From NCBI GenBank assembly GCA_020629035.1, contig JAHDEC010000001.1, positions 124,001-188,000 on the forward strand: a DNA stretch of 64,000 nucleotides. Reading direction: 5' to 3'. Below, piece by piece: positions 20,566 to 30,238 of this stretch. How positions within the stretch are numbered: position 1 is the first letter of the stretch; the number at the start of each line of letters is the position of its first letter. Both the position numbers and the translations under genes were made by a program. Under the pieces are notes generated by a model. The model was not told where the DNA came from. It did not search any database and was given only the letters and a program-made list of their open reading frames with translations. This stretch comes from Saprospiraceae bacterium (GTDB taxonomy: Bacteria > Bacteroidota > Bacteroidia > Chitinophagales > Saprospiraceae).

Positions 20566-23272
20566 ATAGCTTTAATTTAAATGACGATCTATAAACCGGT
20601 GTTAGTCCATTATTTGATTTTTCCATAATAACTTTTGTAGCTAGCTGATTGTAGATAGACAAACTTTTTTCAATCAACTGGATAGATGATTTTTTCATTT
20701 TTTCAATAGGTTGAGGATTTACTAAATTATTTTCTACAATTATACGTAAATACGAACCTTCTTTTTTGATAGTAAGCAAAACATCTAATCGTGACAAAGC
20801 TGGATTGTGTTTTATAGCATTTTCAACGAGTGGTTGAATTAACATAGTTGGGAGGTTAATGTCGATTAATTCTTCTCTTTTAATATCTATCACGTTTTGT
20901 TTGAATAGTATTTCTTTTTGCCGTCTAAATGATTCTAATTCTACATATGATTCAACAAACTCTAGTTCTTTGTCTAGATTAGTGATATCATGACCGATGT
21001 AACTAAAGTATTGACTTAAATGATTGATTAATAATTGGAATAATGAAATAGCTTCATCAGTTTGATCTTTTACAATACGTAATTTGACACTGGATAATAA
21101 ATTGAATAAATAGTGAGGGTTAAGTTGGTTTTGTAAGAGCTGGATTTTTAATTTATCAATATCCTGAATAAATTGTAAGCGTTCCGACTTTAATCGCAAT
21201 TTGGTCTTAGCACTGTACCAATACCAAAACAGGATTATACCTAATCCAAAGAGCAAGCAGGCTGCAATAAAAATTGGGTTTTTTGTAATTGGCAGAATAA
21301 TGTTGAAATTTTGTTCTTTATAATAATCTAAATTTTTTCCGAAGCCGACCTTTATTTTGTATTCACCTTTGCTTAAATTATTTAAGCATATTTCATTTTG
21401 ATCAGCTATCAAATATTGATGCGGGTTAAAAGATTTGCCTCTTTTGCTAATGGCATAATAGATCGGCACAATCTTAGCAGCAAAATTTTCACTTTGTAAA
21501 GTGAAACATACATTTTGCTGTTTAATACTCAATGGAGCTTTAGCAATCGGAATGTTATTTAATGCTAAAAAATTGATATTAGGAGTTGGTATTTTTTTTA
21601 TCGATTCAAAAGGGATTGATCGTACCTTATCCTTAAAGGATAATTGGTATTGCTCTGCTTTGATACTAAAATGTAAAAGATTGTTTAAACCCACAAAACT
21701 GCTCACCGGATGCAAATCTAGAAGTTGCGAATCTTCATTGAGTATATACACATCATTTACGTCGAAGATATATATAGTTTGTTCTTGAGAATAAAAGCCT
21801 TTAAAATGGCTTATACTTGAAAGGGTTTTAAAGGAGTTATTGATTAGATCATAGCTATGAAGATTGCCTGCCATATCTATGATATACAAATTATCTTCAG
21901 AAATCTTTAGTGATTTCGCCTTCACTGCATTTGGAATGTTTAATAATTTTGATTTTTTTCCATGGATTAATTCAATGCCTCCGATATGAGATAGAATAAT
22001 TTTATCCTTGTATATTTCCGTATCAAAAGATTTATTATTTATTATACTTGTTTCATTTCTCAGCGGATAAAAAACCTCATTACTGTTAAAAATGTTTGCA
22101 ATAGCAATTTCATAGTATCCATGATAACACGCTAGTCGCAGAGTATCGTTTATCAGCTTGACACTTTTGAAACTAGAATATCCAATTTGCTTAACAGCTC
22201 CTATTTTGTTCCTGATTTCGATTATTCTAGGATATTCAGTTATCTGGTATTCCCCAAATGCTGAAACTTTATGGCTTTTATCTATAGTTGGAGTTTCAAT
22301 GGCGCTAAGATCTGGTATCATAATTAATCCATGCTCCCTGGTTCCGATCCATATCCGATGTTTTGAGTCTTTGAAAATGTAATTAACAAAATAGTTGTCA
22401 AATAACCTTTTAGCGGTATTCGCATCTAACAATAATAAACCAGACCCCTTGAGACCTAATAATATCTGGTTTCTTTCGAAATAAATACTATAATTTCCTA
22501 TTTCATTGGTAAGGTATTCCTGAATTAGTTTACCTGATGTATCATAGAGATATACTTTATTTCCTATGTAAAAACTGACCTTATCTTCATTTATAGCAAG
22601 GTTCAATTGGAATTCAGGAATAGAAGAATTGTGTTCAATGGTATCAACTATGATTCCTTGCTCATAGTTAAATTGTATTAGGTCATATCCAGATCTAAAA
22701 AATAAGTTCTCTTTATTCGTTACAAAATTATAAACATCTCGATTGGGCACTTCCAATTGGAGAAATCGAGTGGTATAGTTTGGATCAAATAAATGATTAC
22801 AATCAGTTTTATAAAAACTTAATTGATTATTTACATCCATGGTGTTATAGTAGAAAGTGCTTTCAAGAATATGGAAATCAACGATCTTCTCTGATGTTTT
22901 TTTAAACTCAAATAAGATAATGGAGTCATTTTTAATGGTCCCAAACTGGTTAAAGTAATTTCTAAAATAAATTTGATCAGCATTATCAACGGCAAGGAGT
23001 GTTATGTAGCTATCCACTAAATCCGAACTTTTGTAATGTTTAAACTCACTCCCGTTAAACTGGGAGATTCCATTATCATGGCCAATCCATATAGCTCCTT
23101 TTGAATCTTCTACTACCTGAAAAACATTGTCTGAAAGCATACCAGTAGACATGTCATATTTATGGTGAATCGGAGTAGAGCTGCAAAGTGGAAATGTATA
23201 AATAATAAAGCTGAAGCCCAAAAGCCATGTTGTTTGATAGATTTTCCTAAATATTGCTAGCGAGTTCTGCAT
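20546..23272 (-). CDS. LytS-type sensor histidine kinase with extracytoplasmic propeller
   Basis: The protein has 908 residues. An N-terminal signal or anchor segment is followed by a long periplasmic region with two-component-propeller-like repeats (VVEDSKGAIWIGHDNG, IFKDSKHRIWIGTREHG) and a likely Y_Y_Y-type domain (~570-660). A single membrane helix (~665-690) leads to a His_kinase domain with the H-box NPHYLFN and an N-box LVENAIKHN. The usual glycine-rich ATP-lid motif is not evident: where DNGxG is expected the sequence reads VENNLVNPQP. The ATP site may therefore be divergent. It is encoded upstream of, and overlapping, the LytTR regulator. The propeller architecture in this phylum often senses polysaccharide or surface cues; the ligand here is unknown. 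Confidence 0.9.
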   Translation of the reverse strand: MQNSLAIFRKIYQTTWLLGFSFIIYTFPLCSSTPIHHKYDMSTGMLSDNVFQVVEDSKGAIWIGHDNGISQFNGSEFKHYKSSDLVDSYITLLAVDNADQIYFRNYFNQFGTIKNDSIILFEFKKTSEKIVDFHILESTFYYNTMDVNNQLSFYKTDCNHLFDPNYTTRFLQLEVPNRDVYNFVTNKENLFFRSGYDLIQFNYEQGIIVDTIEHNSSIPEFQLNLAINEDKVSFYIGNKVYLYDTSGKLIQEYLTNEIGNYSIYFERNQILLGLKGSGLLLLDANTAKRLFDNYFVNYIFKDSKHRIWIGTREHGLIMIPDLSAIETPTIDKSHKVSAFGEYQITEYPRIIEIRNKIGAVKQIGYSSFKSVKLINDTLRLACYHGYYEIAIANIFNSNEVFYPLRNETSIINNKSFDTEIYKDKIILSHIGGIELIHGKKSKLLNIPNAVKAKSLKISEDNLYIIDMAGNLHSYDLINNSFKTLSSISHFKGFYSQEQTIYIFDVNDVYILNEDSQLLDLHPVSSFVGLNNLLHFSIKAEQYQLSFKDKVRSIPFESIKKIPTPNINFLALNNIPIAKAPLSIKQQNVCFTLQSENFAAKIVPIYYAISKRGKSFNPHQYLIADQNEICLNNLSKGEYKIKVGFGKNLDYYKEQNFNIILPITKNPIFIAACLLFGLGIILFWYWYSAKTKLRLKSERLQFIQDIDKLKIQLLQNQLNPHYLFNLLSSVKLRIVKDQTDEAISLFQLLINHLSQYFSYIGHDITNLDKELEFVESYVELESFRRQKEILFKQNVIDIKREELIDINLPTMLIQPLVENAIKHNPALSRLDVLLTIKKEGSYLRIIVENNLVNPQPIEKMKKSSIQLIEKSLSIYNQLATKVIMEKSNNGLTPVYRSSFKLKLYEYNHH

Positions 23273-23381
23273 TCATTAGCAAATTTAGCTTTTGATTTTT
23301 CTAAATATAACACGTTCAATCACCAAACTACACACTCAATAGGAAATTGGCACATAACATATTACAAAAACATTTCATATG

Positions 23382-23389
23382 TAGATTTG
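23382..23389 (+). promoter_or_regulatory. TAnnTTTG box upstream of the SprB-repeat protein
   Basis: TAGATTTG matches the Bacteroidota -7 consensus and lies 22 bases before the ATG at 23412. No clear TTG sits at the matching -33 distance. The interval 23273-23411 is the divergent spacer between the kinase gene and this gene. Confidence 0.4.
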
Positions 23390-23411
23390 TATTGAGATAT
23401 TTATTGCTAAT

Positions 23412-26400
23412 ATGTCATCATATAATATTATGAATCATTGTTTGTTAGGCTTATCAACTAGGTGTTTTTTTCTACTTTATTTTACTTTTTTCTTATTCGG
23501 AATCTCCTTAAACGCTCAAACCTTTGAGGCGACGTTCGGAGGAACTGAAGCAACATTGCAATGGTGTGATGGTGTTACTTCTACCTTAGCTGTTTGTCGT
23601 GAACCTGATTCACCCGCACCAAATGCTGGTGATGAAGGCTATGTGGTAGGAATTGAAAGTTCAGCGTTTTACAACTACCTATTCACAAATGAAGCATCAC
23701 CTATTGTGATTCGTAATGCCATCTGGGCCCAAATTCAAGGAATATGCTCTAGCAATACACTTTGCCAAGATGCTGAAGATGCAGTTGCAAATGGCTATGC
23801 TGCTGCTGACTTTACCATTATTAAATGGAATAACGGTTCATATCAAGAAATGGTGGTGGAAGGTGATCTTACGGGGGTAGTTTGTACGGGCTGTTCTGGA
23901 ACCCTAGACGCTCAGTTAGTGAGTTTAAGCGATTGTGACTCTAATGGAGATGTTACAGCAATTATTGATATTGTATACTCTGGTCTAAATGTAGGTGATG
24001 TCATAACCGGCCATGGAGGACCTTGGACTATCTCTAATACTTCAGGCACCATAAACACTTCTTGGACAACTACTGGATCTGGAAATCAGACTTCAATAAC
24101 CTTCCAAGCCCAAAATGGTCAATGTTCTGAAATTTTTTCTGTCGTTACTCCTGACTGTGTTACATCTGATTGTACATTAGTTTTAGATGGTTATTCTTTA
24201 TCAGCATGTTATCAATCAGGGTTTCATTCTTATTACGATGCTGAAATAACATTCTCCTATACGGGAGGTCCAGCTACAACTGTGTTATACAGTGTTGGTG
24301 GAGTAGGAGATAATATAACCGTAAATTCACCCGGAACATCTACCATAAATGTTAGTCAAATCCAAATTGATCAAACCACGATGCCTCATTTAATTGATTT
24401 GTCATTTGATGATTGCTTTGTATTTGAAGAAATTGATGCACCAGCAACTTGCGATGTTGATTGTACCATAATCATTGATGGGTATGATTGGTCTGAATGC
24501 ATGGACAATTCCCCATTTATGGATATTGTTACGCTTACTATAAATTTTACTTGGACAGGAGGAATTCCAAATGATAACCTTTCTATTTATTATGACGGAA
24601 GTTTTTATCAGTTTACTATTAGTACTGTAGATGGTTCTGGGAGTATTATGATCACCAAACAAATAGATCACTTAAATGGAGGTTCTACACAGGCTATTGC
24701 AAACTTTGGTGCTAAAAATTGTGAAGCTCTACATGACATAATAATTCCAGATGGCTGCCCATTTGATTGTACCCTATCGGTAACATCAAGTGGTATTAAC
24801 CCTAGCTGTTCTTTGTCCAATGGAAGTATTTCTGTCTTAGATGCTGGAGGATCAGGAAATGTAAGCTACACATGGACGCCACCGGTCTCAACATCTAGTT
24901 CAGCTGCTAACTTGGAGCCAGGGAATTATACCATTGTTGTTGAAGATGAGCATGGTTGTACAGCAGAAACAATGGAAACACTCACAGATGACAGTTCTAA
25001 TTGCTGTACAAATTTTATTATTTCTAGCAATTCTGTTGATGAAAATTGCAATCAAATAAATGGATCTATTAATATTACTCCTAGTAACGCCTCAGGAAAT
25101 GTGACCTATACTTGGGATCCGAATGTTAGCAGTAGTTCGTTCGCTATGAATTTAAGTGCGGGAACTTATAGTATTACGGCAACTGATGATTTAGCTTGTC
25201 AAGCTTTTGAAGTAGTTACCTTGAATAATTTAGCTAGCCCAATGGTAAGTCTAATGACCAATACTTCGGTTTGCGCTGGAGCAGAAATTAACTTAATGAG
25301 TACCGTTTCTGGTGGTCAAATGCCGTACTTATATTTATGGAATGGACCCAATGCATTTACTTCTCAAGAACCAAATCCAATCATTGCAAATGCTTCAATA
25401 AATGAAGCAGGAATGTATTCATTGACGGTCACTGATGGCAACAATTGCAGTGCTGAGCAATCAGTAGATGTTGAACTTGCTACATGTTCATTTTTTGTAA
25501 ACTGTAATCCGATGGATGTTTCTGGATGTGGTATTTTGGATGGAAGTGTCATGTTAACGATTACTGATGGAACTTCACCTTTTACTTATCAGTGGTCTAA
25601 TGGAAGCACAAATTCAGAATTAATAAATGTCGGTGCTGGATTCTACGAAGTTACGGTTACAGATGTAAACCTTAATACAGCTACGTGTATGGCTACGATT
25701 AATGAACCAGGTGGACCTATGACTACATTGAGTTCAAATTCTCCTGTTTGTATTGGAATGGATATAGAGATAATGAGCAATACAACTGGTGGAACAAGTC
25801 CATATAGCTATACATGGAGTGGGCCAGACGATTATACCTCTACCCATGAAAATCCAATAATTTCAAACGCTACACTCAATATGACAGGTACTTATTCTTT
25901 AAATATTATCGATAATGCTGGTTGTATGACTAATAAGACCATTGATATAGATGTAATTATTTGTGATCAAATGGAAATTATGTGCGAAGGTGTTAATCCA
26001 AGTGCATGTGGCGCTGCGGATGGGATGGTAGGTACGATGGTCTCAAATGGTGTCGAGCCAATTACTTATTTATGGAGTAATGGAGAAACTGGCGCTAGTA
26101 TTACTATGGTGGGTCACGGAAGCTATGCTGTTACGATTAGTGATGCTACAGGACAAACTGCAAATTGTTCATTTATATTAGAAGATCCTAATGGTCCAAT
26201 GATTGACCTGTCTGTTAATGAGCCTATTTGCATTGGAGATGATATCGAACTATTTTCAAATCCTATGGGAGGAACTTTTCCGTATACTTTTTTGTGGACT
26301 GGTCCTAGTGGTTTTAGCTCAACAGATGAAGACCCTATTATATCTTCAGCTACGTTGGATATGAGCGGAAGCTACACATTATCCTTATCTGATGCCTCAG

Positions 26401-27455
26401 GTTGCTTAGTAAGCGAAAATGTGGACTTATCAGTTATTAATTGTTCCGGACCCATGGTCAGCTGCATGGCTATGAATCCATCTGAGTGTGGTATGCAAAA
26501 TGGTAGTATTTGTTTGGATATTACCGGAGGTGTAGAACCTTATACCTTCGCATGGAGTAATGGTTCTTTAGAAAATAAATTAACGGATCTTGGACCAGGC
26601 GAATACAGCGTTACCATTACGGATAGCAATGGAGATCAATCTAATTGTTCTTCTATATTAACGGCACCTAATGGACCTACTGTTATTGCATCAGGAATGA
26701 GTCCTGTTTGTGTGGGTCAGAATTTTATGTTAAAAGCAGAAGCAATGAATGGGACAGGTTTTTATTCTTTTGTTTGGTCAGGTCCTGCTGGGTTTAGTTC
26801 TTCTCATGAAGACCCTATCATTATGAATGCCATGCTAAATCAAACTGGAAGCTATACACTTGAAGTCACAGATGATGCATCTTGCTATGCTGTAGCCTCT
26901 GTGGATATATTGGTTGAGAATTGTTCTGTATTAGAAATAGATTGTGATCCAGAAGATCCAACTACTTGTGCACCCTTTAATGGCTCCATTATGACATCAG
27001 TAAGGGGCGGAACACCTCCATATAGCTATTTATGGAGTAATGGTGAAATAACACCAAATATTATGGACTTAGAACCAGGACAATATACTGTTACCATTAC
27101 TGATGCCTTAAATGAATCTGCAAACTGTAGTTCTACTATTTCAGAAATCGATTGTTGTGACATTTCAATGCCACAAATTTCTGCCCAGATAAATGAATGT
27201 CCTTCAGAAGTTGGTTATTGGCTTATCGGTGAAGGCTGTGGAGTAGGCAGCCATTTAGAATTTAGCTTAAACAATGGCGATTGGACTCATGAGCTGCCAG
27301 AATGGACCCCAGCAGCTTTGCTTAAGGCAAGATGCGTGGATGATACGTTCCTAGATTGTATAAGCTCCGAAACAAATAATATTATTGGCGTATTTCAAGA
27401 GTGCTGTGACACACCGAATTGTCTTGGTGTTAAAGTGACCAAAGCGAAAAAATAA
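23412..27455 (+). CDS. Secreted Cys-rich protein with alternating Ig-like and SprB repeats
   Basis: The protein has 1,347 residues and a signal peptide ending near ISLNAQ. Residues ~40-170 form a unique N-terminal domain. Residues ~170-460 hold Cys-bracketed beta domains, and ~460-610 hold two SprB-like repeats. From ~610 to ~1260 a ~160-residue composite unit occurs four times. Each unit is an Ig-like module (for example SPVCIGMDIEIMS with YxYTWSGP) followed by a SprB repeat (SACGAADG with YLWSNG and YxVTI). SprB repeats are known from the mobile adhesin of gliding Flavobacteria. The end (CCDTPNCLGVKVTKAKK) does not resemble a type A T9SS sorting domain, so the export route and retention are unclear. 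An adhesive surface role is inferred. Confidence 0.85.
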   Translation: MSSYNIMNHCLLGLSTRCFFLLYFTFFLFGISLNAQTFEATFGGTEATLQWCDGVTSTLAVCREPDSPAPNAGDEGYVVGIESSAFYNYLFTNEASPIVIRNAIWAQIQGICSSNTLCQDAEDAVANGYAAADFTIIKWNNGSYQEMVVEGDLTGVVCTGCSGTLDAQLVSLSDCDSNGDVTAIIDIVYSGLNVGDVITGHGGPWTISNTSGTINTSWTTTGSGNQTSITFQAQNGQCSEIFSVVTPDCVTSDCTLVLDGYSLSACYQSGFHSYYDAEITFSYTGGPATTVLYSVGGVGDNITVNSPGTSTINVSQIQIDQTTMPHLIDLSFDDCFVFEEIDAPATCDVDCTIIIDGYDWSECMDNSPFMDIVTLTINFTWTGGIPNDNLSIYYDGSFYQFTISTVDGSGSIMITKQIDHLNGGSTQAIANFGAKNCEALHDIIIPDGCPFDCTLSVTSSGINPSCSLSNGSISVLDAGGSGNVSYTWTPPVSTSSSAANLEPGNYTIVVEDEHGCTAETMETLTDDSSNCCTNFIISSNSVDENCNQINGSINITPSNASGNVTYTWDPNVSSSSFAMNLSAGTYSITATDDLACQAFEVVTLNNLASPMVSLMTNTSVCAGAEINLMSTVSGGQMPYLYLWNGPNAFTSQEPNPIIANASINEAGMYSLTVTDGNNCSAEQSVDVELATCSFFVNCNPMDVSGCGILDGSVMLTITDGTSPFTYQWSNGSTNSELINVGAGFYEVTVTDVNLNTATCMATINEPGGPMTTLSSNSPVCIGMDIEIMSNTTGGTSPYSYTWSGPDDYTSTHENPIISNATLNMTGTYSLNIIDNAGCMTNKTIDIDVIICDQMEIMCEGVNPSACGAADGMVGTMVSNGVEPITYLWSNGETGASITMVGHGSYAVTISDATGQTANCSFILEDPNGPMIDLSVNEPICIGDDIELFSNPMGGTFPYTFLWTGPSGFSSTDEDPIISSATLDMSGSYTLSLSDASGCLVSENVDLSVINCSGPMVSCMAMNPSECGMQNGSICLDITGGVEPYTFAWSNGSLENKLTDLGPGEYSVTITDSNGDQSNCSSILTAPNGPTVIASGMSPVCVGQNFMLKAEAMNGTGFYSFVWSGPAGFSSSHEDPIIMNAMLNQTGSYTLEVTDDASCYAVASVDILVENCSVLEIDCDPEDPTTCAPFNGSIMTSVRGGTPPYSYLWSNGEITPNIMDLEPGQYTVTITDALNESANCSSTISEIDCCDISMPQISAQINECPSEVGYWLIGEGCGVGSHLEFSLNNGDWTHELPEWTPAALLKARCVDDTFLDCISSETNNIIGVFQECCDTPNCLGVKVTKAKK

Positions 27456-27473
27456 ATTAAGAAAAAGTCTGAG

Positions 27474-27540
27474 TTATTGAGTTTAATACCTCAATAATGC
27501 TGTAGCTCCAGGTATACCCATTTGGAGTCTACAGCTTTTT
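27474..27540. terminator. Back-to-back hairpins between convergent genes
   Basis: TTATTGAG (27474-27481) pairs with CTCAATAA (27490-27497); on the minus strand this is followed by CTCAGACTTTTTC, fitting termination of the minus-strand kinase gene. A second hairpin, 27499-27510 with 27523-27535, is followed on the plus strand by TTTTT and would terminate the SprB-repeat gene. Its right arm contains the stop codon and last codons of the minus-strand gene. Confidence 0.65.
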
Positions 27541-28284
27541 CATTTTCTGACGAGCATAAAGACCAGCACCTATAACTCCTGCTTCATTTAAATGCTGTGC
27601 AGGAATAAGCTTTGCATCTGTATGCAAATACGCTTGATAGTTTTCGAGTTTTTTAGAAACACCACCGCCAAGTATAATGAGATCAGGTGAAACAATGCGT
27701 TCAAAGTATTGTAAAACATCGTTTAGTTCGTTTCCCCATACTTCCCAACTCTGTTCTTTCCGTTTACGCGCAGAATTAGCTGCATAATGTTCAGTGATTC
27801 CATCTTTATAGTGCAAACTGCCAAACTCTGTATTAGGCACTAAAACACCATCGCGGAATAAAGCGGATCCAATACCCGTGCCTAAGGTCAATAGTAAAAC
27901 GGTACCCTTGGCTTTTTTTACTGCACCAAATTGTAATTCGGCTAAACCAGCAGCATCAGCATCATTTACACAGAAAGTCTGACATCCAGTCTCAGCTGTA
28001 AAGTATTCTTCTAAATTTAGCCCTATAAATCGCTCACTTACATTCACAGCAGATTTACAAACTCCATGCTGTATTATAGAAGGGAAACCTATACCCATGC
28101 TAGTTCCTTGATAATCTAAGTCAAGCATTAACTGTTTGATGAGTCTAGCGATATCTTCAGGGCCAGATTTTTCGGGAGTAGGGTATTTTACCCGTTCTGT
28201 TAATAGTTTTCCTTTTTTGACATCGACAATAGCGGCCTTGGTTCCAGTCGCTCCAACATCTACTGCGAAGAGCTTATTTTTCAT
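27529..28284 (-). CDS. ROK-family kinase, polyphosphate-glucokinase-like
   Basis: The protein has 251 residues. The N-terminal phosphate-binding motif VDVGATGTKAAIVD, the probable catalytic aspartate in VNDADAAGLAE, and the segment LTLGTGIGSALFRDG followed by LVPNTEFG are typical of ROK sugar kinases and closest to the polyphosphate--glucose phosphotransferase branch. It would make glucose 6-phosphate in the cytoplasm, with polyphosphate or ATP as donor; the donor cannot be decided from sequence alone. The start codon overlaps the stop of the upstream cyclophilin gene in an ATGA, so it is the last gene of that operon. Confidence 0.82.
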   Translation of the reverse strand: MKNKLFAVDVGATGTKAAIVDVKKGKLLTERVKYPTPEKSGPEDIARLIKQLMLDLDYQGTSMGIGFPSIIQHGVCKSAVNVSERFIGLNLEEYFTAETGCQTFCVNDADAAGLAELQFGAVKKAKGTVLLLTLGTGIGSALFRDGVLVPNTEFGSLHYKDGITEHYAANSARKRKEQSWEVWGNELNDVLQYFERIVSPDLIILGGGVSKKLENYQAYLHTDAKLIPAQHLNEAGVIGAGLYARQKMKKL

Positions 28285-29186
28285 TGGATTACAGACATTT
28301 TAAGGATAATAACATCGGTGCTCGGTCGATCTCGGTTATCAGTTTTCGAATTACAGATAGCATCTAAAACATCAAAACCTTTTACCAGCTGACCATAAAC
28401 GGTATAATTTTTATCTAAAAAAGGAGTACCTCCTTGTTCAGTTAAAACGGTTTTTTGGGCATCGGTATAGCTGATGCCTAAGCGTGCTTCCATTTGTTTT
28501 ATTGAGCCTTCATCCATTGGTTTGCCGTGGACAACATAAAATTGCGAACCTGAAGAATTCTTTTCAGGATTTGCTCCATCCCCTAATCTAGCTGCAGCTA
28601 AAGCACCTTTGATATGCACTAAAGAGTCTACAAATTCTGCTGGAATGGTATATCCTGGTCCTCCACTTCCAAGTGACTTTCCGGGCTTAGCATTTTTAGA
28701 ATTAGGGTCGCCACCTTGAGCCATAAAGCCTTGAATAACTCTATGAAAAATTAAACCTTCATAGAACCCTTCTTTAGTTAGCTTAATAAAATTATCTCTA
28801 TGTTGTGGAGTTGCATCACTTAATCTAAAAGTCATATTACCCATGGAAGTTTCCATAAGAATATGGCAATCATTAGGTGCTTCCAGGATAATTTCTTGCT
28901 GGCTAGTACTTACTTTACTACCTTTCATGGCTTTTAAAGTAACGATATATCTACCGGAATGACTATACTGATGTTCTGCGTTAAACGAACTAGAAGTTGT
29001 GCCATCTCCAAAATCCCACTCATAAGAATCGGCGTTTTCCGATTTGTTATTAAAGGCTAACATGGTAGGAGCTTTTCGATCTTCTGATTCGATTAAAAAG
29101 CTAGCCATTGGCTTTTGACAAGCACTTGCTAAAAGTAAAATCGCAAGCACGCCTAAACCTAAGGTTTTATTCATGTAATGTATCAT
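28281..29186 (-). CDS. Lipoprotein with PKD domain and cyclophilin-type peptidyl-prolyl isomerase
   Basis: The protein has 301 residues. A lipoprotein signal with lipobox LASAC is followed by a PKD domain (~35-100, motif YEWDFGDGTTS) and a cyclophilin domain (~105-300) with the core motif FHRVIQGFMAQGGDP. It probably catalyses proline isomerisation in the periplasm or at the outer membrane. A second ATG at 29174 gives a more typical lipoprotein start (MNKTLG) and may be the true one. It lies two bases after the stop of another cyclophilin lipoprotein gene and overlaps the following kinase gene by four bases. A PKD module fused to a cyclophilin may anchor the enzyme to cell-surface polymers (inference). 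Confidence 0.9.
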   Translation of the reverse strand: MIHYMNKTLGLGVLAILLLASACQKPMASFLIESEDRKAPTMLAFNNKSENADSYEWDFGDGTTSSSFNAEHQYSHSGRYIVTLKAMKGSKVSTSQQEIILEAPNDCHILMETSMGNMTFRLSDATPQHRDNFIKLTKEGFYEGLIFHRVIQGFMAQGGDPNSKNAKPGKSLGSGGPGYTIPAEFVDSLVHIKGALAAARLGDGANPEKNSSGSQFYVVHGKPMDEGSIKQMEARLGISYTDAQKTVLTEQGGTPFLDKNYTVYGQLVKGFDVLDAICNSKTDNRDRPSTDVIILKMSVIQ

Positions 29187-29188
29187 AC

Positions 29189-29833
29189 TTATAATGGGAT
29201 TACATTAAACTTCACATCTTCTAAAGGACGGTCACCTGGCGCTGTTTTAACAGCAGCTAGTTTGTCGATGATTTCCATACCTTCTACTATTTCACCAAAC
29301 ACGGTATATTCCATATCTAAGAAGATTGCTCCACCAATGGTTTTATACTTTTCTCTTTGGGCAGGGGAGTATTCTATTTTCTTTGATCTTGCCGAATTAT
29401 CTATTTCTAAATCGGATTGTGGTTTTCCTTGCACGATGTAAAATTGTGATCCAGAAGATTCTTTCTCTGGATTGGAAGGTCCACCAGTCCTAGCAGCTGC
29501 TAAGGTACCTTTAAAGTGAGGAGCACCGATTTCGGCTGGAATAGTATATCCAGGTCCACCGCTACCTAATCTTGCTGCTGCATCTGCACCTCTTGATTGT
29601 GGGTCTCCACCCTGAATCATAAAACCACTTATAACTCGGTGAAATAACAGATCTTTATAAAATCCTTCTCCAGCTAATTTTAAGAAATTATCTCTGTGCT
29701 GTGGAGTGCTATCGTAAAGTTCGAAAATCATATCTCCGAATTCTGTTTCTATTTTCACTTGTTTTTTACCCGAACCGCCTGAACAAGCAGTAAGTAGTAA
29801 ACCAACGATTAAGACTAGATATAAATGTTTCAT
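29189..29833 (-). CDS. Cyclophilin-type peptidyl-prolyl isomerase lipoprotein
   Basis: The protein has 214 residues. A lipoprotein signal with lipobox LLTAC is followed directly by a cyclophilin domain carrying FHRVISGFMIQGGDP, GSGGPGYTIPAE and SGSQFYI. The predicted role is periplasmic protein folding. It is paralogous to the cyclophilin part of the next gene but lacks the PKD domain. Its ATG overlaps the stop of the upstream 114-residue gene (ATGA), so the four genes from 30174 down to 27529 look like one transcript. Confidence 0.92.
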   Translation of the reverse strand: MKHLYLVLIVGLLLTACSGGSGKKQVKIETEFGDMIFELYDSTPQHRDNFLKLAGEGFYKDLLFHRVISGFMIQGGDPQSRGADAAARLGSGGPGYTIPAEIGAPHFKGTLAAARTGGPSNPEKESSGSQFYIVQGKPQSDLEIDNSARSKKIEYSPAQREKYKTIGGAIFLDMEYTVFGEIVEGMEIIDKLAAVKTAPGDRPLEDVKFNVIPL

Positions 29834-30174
29834 GAGTTTATATTTAAAAATCCAATAACTTTTTCTTTTAGTAATTCTTCTTGAGCATCCACTCCCCTTA
29901 GCGTAAACTTTTTATGTTGTTCCCAATGTGGCCAACCGTCCTCGTCCCTTCCTTGGAAAACGTAATAGCCATCTTCAGCTAACAAAGTACAAACGCCGAT
30001 ATGAATTAAATCTTGTTTCTCTTCTTTAGAAAACTTGCGGTCTAGTTGACCTAATTCTTGTACTCCTATTAAAAATAAAATGGTTTGTAAATCAGGTAAA
30101 CTTGACATACTAAATTGCTCTTTCACCTTGTGGCGAACCTGCAACCATTCAAAATCTAATTCCCATGCTTCCAT
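29830..30174 (-). CDS. Conserved hypothetical protein, 114 residues
   Basis: A small soluble protein with no signal peptide or membrane segment. It is rich in acidic residues and tryptophan (WELDFEWLQV near the N-terminus, DGWPHWEQHKKF in the second half). I do not recognise a named domain; it resembles small hypotheticals that travel with housekeeping genes in Bacteroidota. It is first in the four-gene operon ending with the ROK kinase and overlaps the downstream gene by four bases. The tight coupling supports it being real; function is unknown. Confidence 0.75.
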   Translation of the reverse strand: MEAWELDFEWLQVRHKVKEQFSMSSLPDLQTILFLIGVQELGQLDRKFSKEEKQDLIHIGVCTLLAEDGYYVFQGRDEDGWPHWEQHKKFTLRGVDAQEELLKEKVIGFLNINS

Positions 30175-30181
30175 TCTTGCG

Positions 30182-30219
30182 CAAATATATTAAAGCTCAG
30201 AATTATGTAGCCAAATTTA
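30182..30219 (-). promoter_or_regulatory. Two TAnnTTTG boxes upstream of the cyclophilin operon
   Basis: On the minus strand TAAATTTG (30219-30212) and TATATTTG (30189-30182) both match the -7 consensus, within the 64-base gap after the permease gene. The first would give a ~30-base leader. The second would give a nearly leaderless message. They suggest this operon can be transcribed separately from the upstream genes. Confidence 0.4.
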
Positions 30220-30238
30220 CTAGAATATTAAATGTTAG

